A DNA stretch of 44,821 nt from Symbiodinium natans (Eukaryota > Sar > Dinophyceae > Suessiales > Symbiodiniaceae), in assembly GCA_905221605.1 (NCBI GenBank), contig CAJNDS010000989.1, positions 1-44,821 of the forward strand, written 5' to 3'. Shown in pieces: positions 40,994 to 44,821 of the stretch. Position 1 is the first letter of the stretch, and each line of letters starts with the position of its first letter. The notes under the pieces were generated by a model, which saw only the letters and a list, made by a program, of their open reading frames with translations, searched no databases and was not told where the DNA came from. The translations under genes and the position numbers were made by a program.

Positions 40994-43900
40994 TGTCAGT
41001 CCCTCGGTGGGGCATGCCAGGGGTTTCCGGGGATTTACAAAAATTCCGGGAATTTTCAGGATTCCCCGGGTTCCCACATCAGTCTACAAATCACCGGTAA
41101 ACACACTCTTGTGCTTGTGTCTTCAAACACATACAAGAGAAACGGAAGTCGAAGTTCAAAATACAGTTTGTAAAGATTTTGGAAATCATTGCTCAGCTCA
41201 ACCGGCTGCTATGAAAACAAAAAGACAACTTCGTCGCTTCGCGAAAACGCCCTCTCAAGCTCGGGCTGCGCTGCTTACTGCGTTCTGCAGACCCTGCATG
41301 TAACACTGCAGCAACCTGCAGACCCTGCAGACCTGCAGCAAGCATGCGGACTCTGCAGCAAGCCTGCAGGCCCTGCAGCAGCCTGCAGCAAGCCTGCAGA
41401 CCCCTGCAGCAAGCCTACAGCTGCAGGGTTTGTAGGCCCCCTCGGCAAGCCTGCAGACCCTGCAGCAGCCTGCAGGCCAGCAGGGCCTGCGGGCCCAGAC
41501 CCCTGCAGCAAGCCTGCAGACCCTACAGACCCAGATCCTGCAGCAAACCTGCAGACCCTGCCGCACGCCGCCCCTACAGACCCTACAGCAAGCCTGCAAA
41601 ACCTGCTGGCTGCCTCTCCCCCCAGCCTGGATGGCTTCCAGTCCTCAATTACTTGGACATTTTCCTGCTTTCACACGGAGTCCATTTCCCCTTTGAAACA
41701 CAAAGGCTTGAAGGCCCCAGAGTCTGCAGGAAGCTTGAAAGCCCCTGACCTGTAGAACTGCAAATTAAAAACCAGGTGTCACACATGCTCCGCGCTGTAG
41801 GAAAAGCTCGATTTTTCGGCCAGTCTAATTTCATGAAAACCAGAACTCCGCGCTGTGGGAAAAGCTGGATTTCGCCTCAGGTGTAATTTCATCAAAACTG
41901 GTACTACACGCTCCGCGCTGGGCAAAAACCACAGTGTACTACATGAATGCATAGTTTTTTCAAAACTTTAAGGTTCATGTAATGTTTCTACTTGGAATCA
42001 AGGTACTACACGCTGTTTTCCCACATTTTTTGAGTGTAGTACTCGTGCACAGGTCTGCTACACGCGCTTTCTCAAGGGTTATACGGTTTACCAGTCTTTC
42101 AAATACTCAAGTAAGGCCTCACAGTCCCCTTCAAGGGCTCCAAAACCTCATCAGGACCTCCCAGAGCCTTTTTTCCAACTTTTGCGGGCTGCCCGTTGGA
42201 AAAATCGCTGAAAAACGTGGTATCGCGCGGGTCCACATTCAGGACCGACAAACGACGAGAAACATAGGACGCATCAGAGTACCCCCCCAGTCCCCCCAGT
42301 GGCAACCTGAATGGCGCCTATATGAATAAGTAAAGGCCCACCACCGACCGCTTGCCACGCAGCGGTGCATTTTTATTGTCTTATGTCGGGAGCGGTCCTC
42401 ACGTCGGGCAAAATTTCGGCTAGCTTCAAAAGTGTGTCTTCTCATCAGAAATCGCACAGTTTTTGGCCTTCATTTTGAGGCCAGAAATTGGGTCCCAAAA
42501 CTGGGTCTGCCTGATTCGAAACTCTTAGAAAAGATCCCATTTCGGGCTTCGCTTTGGGGCCCAAAAATGGGACCCTAGAATGGGCCGTAAAACATGGCAA
42601 GTGTGCTTCAATTTTGCGGAGACACGCAAAGCATGCACCACATGTTTGGGTCGGGCGCAAAGATAGTCAGCGGTCGCTTAAGACTGTTGGCAATAGCGTT
42701 ATAACGGAACAAGTATTGCACATGACAAGCTGAATTGCAACTGCGGGGGCACTCAAACGTGTCCTACGCTTCTTGTGTCTTTTTGGGGTCTGATTTGGCT
42801 TCACTCGAGGCACATTCTCCAAACCCCCAAGCAAAGGGCCTACCTTGTCCCAAAGCAATAAAATGTTGTTGAAAATCCCCTTTCCCCCATGGCAATGTTG
42901 CAACACGTTGGTTATGTCAGACCGACCTTCAGCGTCCAACATTGCCATTGGGGGCTCGGGGGCACACGCAAGGGCTTATGACCGGAGACAAGCATCCTTT
43001 TCCAGGCTCTTCAGGCTCCAAGCCCTTGCAATTTCAAGGTAGCTCTCAAGCTCGGGCTGCGCTGCTTACTGCGTTCTGCAGACCCTGCATGTAACACCGC
43101 AGCAACCTGCAGACCCTGCAGACCTGCAGCAAGCATGCGGACTCTGCAGCAAGCCTGCAGGCCCTGCAGCAGCCTGCAGCAAGCCTGCAGACCCCTGCAG
43201 CAAGCCTACAGCTGCAGGGTTTGTAGGCCCCCTCGGCAAGCCTGCAGACCCTGCAGCAGCCTGCAGGCCAGCAGGGCCTGCGGGCCCGGCAGCAAGCCTG
43301 CAGACCCCTGCAGCAAGCCTGCAGACCCTACAGACCCAGATCCTGCAGCAAACCTGCAGACCCTGCCGCACGCCGCCCCTACAGACCCTACAGCAAGCCT
43401 GCAAAACCTGCTGGCTGCCTCTCCCCCCAGCCTGGATGGCTTCCAGTCCTCAATTACTTGGACATTTTCCTGCTTTCACACGGAGTCCATTTCCCCTTTT
43501 AAACACAAAGGCTTGAAGGCCCCAGAGTCTGCAGGAAGCTTTAAAGCCCCTGACCTGTAGAACTGCAAATTAAAAACCAGGTGTCACACATGCTCCGCGC
43601 TGTAGGAAAAGCTCGATTTTTCGGCCAGTCTAATTTCATGAAAACTAGTACTACACGCTCCGCGCTGTGGGAAAAGCTGGATTTCGCCTCAGGTGTAATT
43701 TCATCAAAACTGGTACTACACGCTCCGCGCTGGGCAAAAACCACAGTGTACTACATGAATGCATAGTTTTTTCAAAACTTTAAGGTTCATGTAATGTTTC
43801 TACTTGGAATCAAGGTACTACACGCTGTTTTCCCACATTTTTTGAGTGTAGTACTCGTGCACAGGTCTGCTACACGCGCTTTCTCAAGGGTTATACGGTT

Positions 43901-44821
43901 TACCAGTCTTTCAAATACTCAGGTAAGGCCTCACGGTCCCCTTCAAGGGCTCCAAAACCTCATCAGGACCTCCCAGAGCCTTTTTTCCAACTTTTGCGGG
44001 CTGCCCGTTGGAAAAATCGCTGAAAAACGTGGCATCGCGCGGGTCCACATTCAGGACCGACAAACGACGAGAAACATAGGACGCATCAGAGTACCCCCCC
44101 AGTGGCAACCTGAATGGCGCCTATATGAATAAGTACAGGCCCACCACCGACCGCTTGCCACGCAGCGGTGCATTTTTATTGTCTTATGTCGGGAGCGGTC
44201 CTCACGTCGGGCAAAATTTTGGCGAGCTTCAAAAGTGTGTCTTCTCATCAGAAATCGCACAGTTTTTGGCCCTCATTTTGAGGCCAGAAATTGGGTCCCC
44301 AAACTGGGTCTGCCTGATTCGAAACTCTTAGAAAAGATCCCATTTCGGGCTTCGCTTTGGGGCCCAAAAATGGGACCCTAGAATGGGCCGTAAAACATGG
44401 CAAGTGTGCTTCAATTTTGCGGAGACACGCAAAGCATGCACCACATGTTTGGGTCGGGCGCAAAGATAGTCAGCGGTCGCTTAAGACTGTTGGCAATAGC
44501 GTTATAACGGAACAAGTATTGCGCATGACAAGCTGAAGTGCAACTGCGGGGGCACTCAAACGTGTCCTACGCTTCTTGTGTCTTTTTGGGGTCTGATTTG
44601 GCTTCACTCGAGGCACATTCTCCAAACCCTCAGGCAAAGGGCCTACCTTGTCCCAAATCAATAAAATGTTGTTGAAAATCCCCTTTCCCCCATGGCAATG
44701 TTGCAACACGTTACACGCAAGGGCTTATGACCGGAGACAAGCATCCTTTTCCAGGCTCTTCAGGCTCCAAGCCCTTGCAATTTCAAGGTAGCTCTCAAGC
44801 TCGGGCTGCGCTGCTTACTGC

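Larger units (their letters stand above)
32619..41251 (-). mobile_element. Tyrosine-recombinase retroelement with split direct repeats (Ngaro/PAT-type ends)
   Basis: An 8,633-bp insertion in satellite unit 5. Its limits are exact: the uninterrupted satellite reads ...caaggtag/ctctcaag..., and the two halves flank the element with no base duplicated or lost. Reading the minus strand the order is a1 (41251-40884), YR ORF, Gag-like ORF, Pol ORF, b1 (33540-33291), a2 (33290-32916), short spacer, b2 (32868-32619). The b1-a2 junction joins the element's own ends directly. This A1-ORF-B1-A2-B2 layout is the known signature of Ngaro/PAT-like YR retrotransposons. No aspartic protease or DDE integrase was seen, and the absence of target duplication fits YR integration. 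The repeats are almost identical, the frames are open and catalytic residues are present, so the copy is young and possibly active. Confidence 0.93.
40884..41251 (-). repeat. Retroelement repeat a1 (5' end, carries spliced-leader relic)
   Basis: 368 bp matching a2 (32916-33290), seven bases shorter because a segment of about 25 nt at the acceptor is replaced by spliced-leader sequence. The outer end (...gaaaacgcc) abuts satellite sequence. The inner end overlaps the start of the YR frame. Confidence 0.95.
24665..44821. repeat. Tandem satellite array, unit about 1.8 kb, seven copies
   Basis: Using the word agtggcaacctg as phase mark, units begin at 24665, 26463, 28259, 30063, 31878, 42298 and 44101. 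Unit lengths are 1798, 1796, 1804, 1815, 1787 (after removing the inserted retroelement) and 1803, and the last is cut by the window end. Units are nearly identical, with only scattered substitutions and small indels. Examples are an extra 17-bp duplication near 30690 in unit 4, a deletion of about 50 bp at about 44713 in unit 7, and small losses at about 32218 and about 41841 in unit 5. Frames are repeated in every unit simply because the DNA is. One of them is frameshifted in unit 4, so no coding constraint is seen. The left edge is abrupt at about 24663. Confidence 0.97.

Noticed and set aside
32619-41251. LTR retrotransposon (Ty3 or Ty1 type)
   Set aside because: No aspartic protease or DDE integrase was seen and there is no simple pair of long terminal repeats. 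The repeats are split (a1, b1-a2-b2), a tyrosine recombinase is present, and no target-site duplication exists.
24665-44821. Tandem protein-coding gene array, because the same ORFs recur in every unit
   Set aside because: The ORFs recur only because the DNA is repeated. The longest plus frame (112 codons) is frameshifted in unit 4 without any sign of constraint, and no domain is recognisable.
1-44821. tRNA, 5S rRNA, U-snRNA or intact spliced-leader RNA genes
   Set aside because: I looked for B-box-like and leader-donor sequences by eye and found none that held up. A covariance-model scan would be needed to exclude them. The only leader match is the relic at 40976-40993.

Overview
The window looks like nuclear DNA of a dinoflagellate, most likely a Symbiodiniaceae-like alga. 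Four things suggest this. An 18-nt match to the 3' end of the dinoflagellate spliced leader (dinoSL) lies on the minus strand at 40993-40976. TTTAGGG/CCCTAAA repeats, intact and decayed, are scattered through the first 18 kb. Gene density is very low and repeat density very high. A tyrosine-recombinase retroelement carries dinoflagellate-style accessory domains. No prokaryotic gene organisation is visible. The species assignment is an inference.

Layout. (1) 1-18.5 kb is gene-poor. It holds interstitial telomere-like tracts in both orientations, old segmental duplications (1-575 with 11537-12165; 3310-4320 with 9155-10240), microsatellites, an 8-bp GAAACAAG minisatellite, a short AT-rich ORF that may derive from organelle DNA, and half of a ZZ-type zinc finger (13868-13930, minus). 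(2) 18.5-22.9 kb, minus strand, holds three tetratricopeptide-repeat (TPR) reading frames. Two are paralogous and of kinesin-light-chain type. They are probably exons or tandem genes. (3) 24.66 kb to the window end is a tandem satellite with a unit of about 1.8 kb, seven copies, the last cut by the window edge. (4) Inside the fifth satellite unit sits a complete 8,633-bp retroelement (32619-41251), with coding strand minus.

The retroelement is the main discovery. Its ends have the split-direct-repeat architecture of Ngaro/PAT-type tyrosine-recombinase (YR) retrotransposons: reading the minus strand, a1 - ORFs - b1 - a2 - b2. It inserted without target-site duplication. It encodes a tyrosine recombinase with a full catalytic set, a Gag-like protein with zinc-finger clusters and, in the same frame after a single UGA, a 1,238-residue Pol. 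Pol carries a TET/JBP-like 2-oxoglutarate/Fe(II) oxygenase, a cytosine-C5-methyltransferase-like domain, reverse transcriptase and RNase H. One polyprotein thus carries a candidate DNA-methylation writer and a candidate oxidiser of the mark.

The two copies of the 'a' repeat are nearly identical except at one point. There a2 keeps a polypyrimidine-AG acceptor, while a1 carries dinoSL sequence joined at exactly the same nucleotide. This is a fossil of a trans-spliced mRNA that was reverse-transcribed, with the lost upstream part of the repeat apparently restored from the other copy. It suggests that split repeats let the element survive host trans-splicing.
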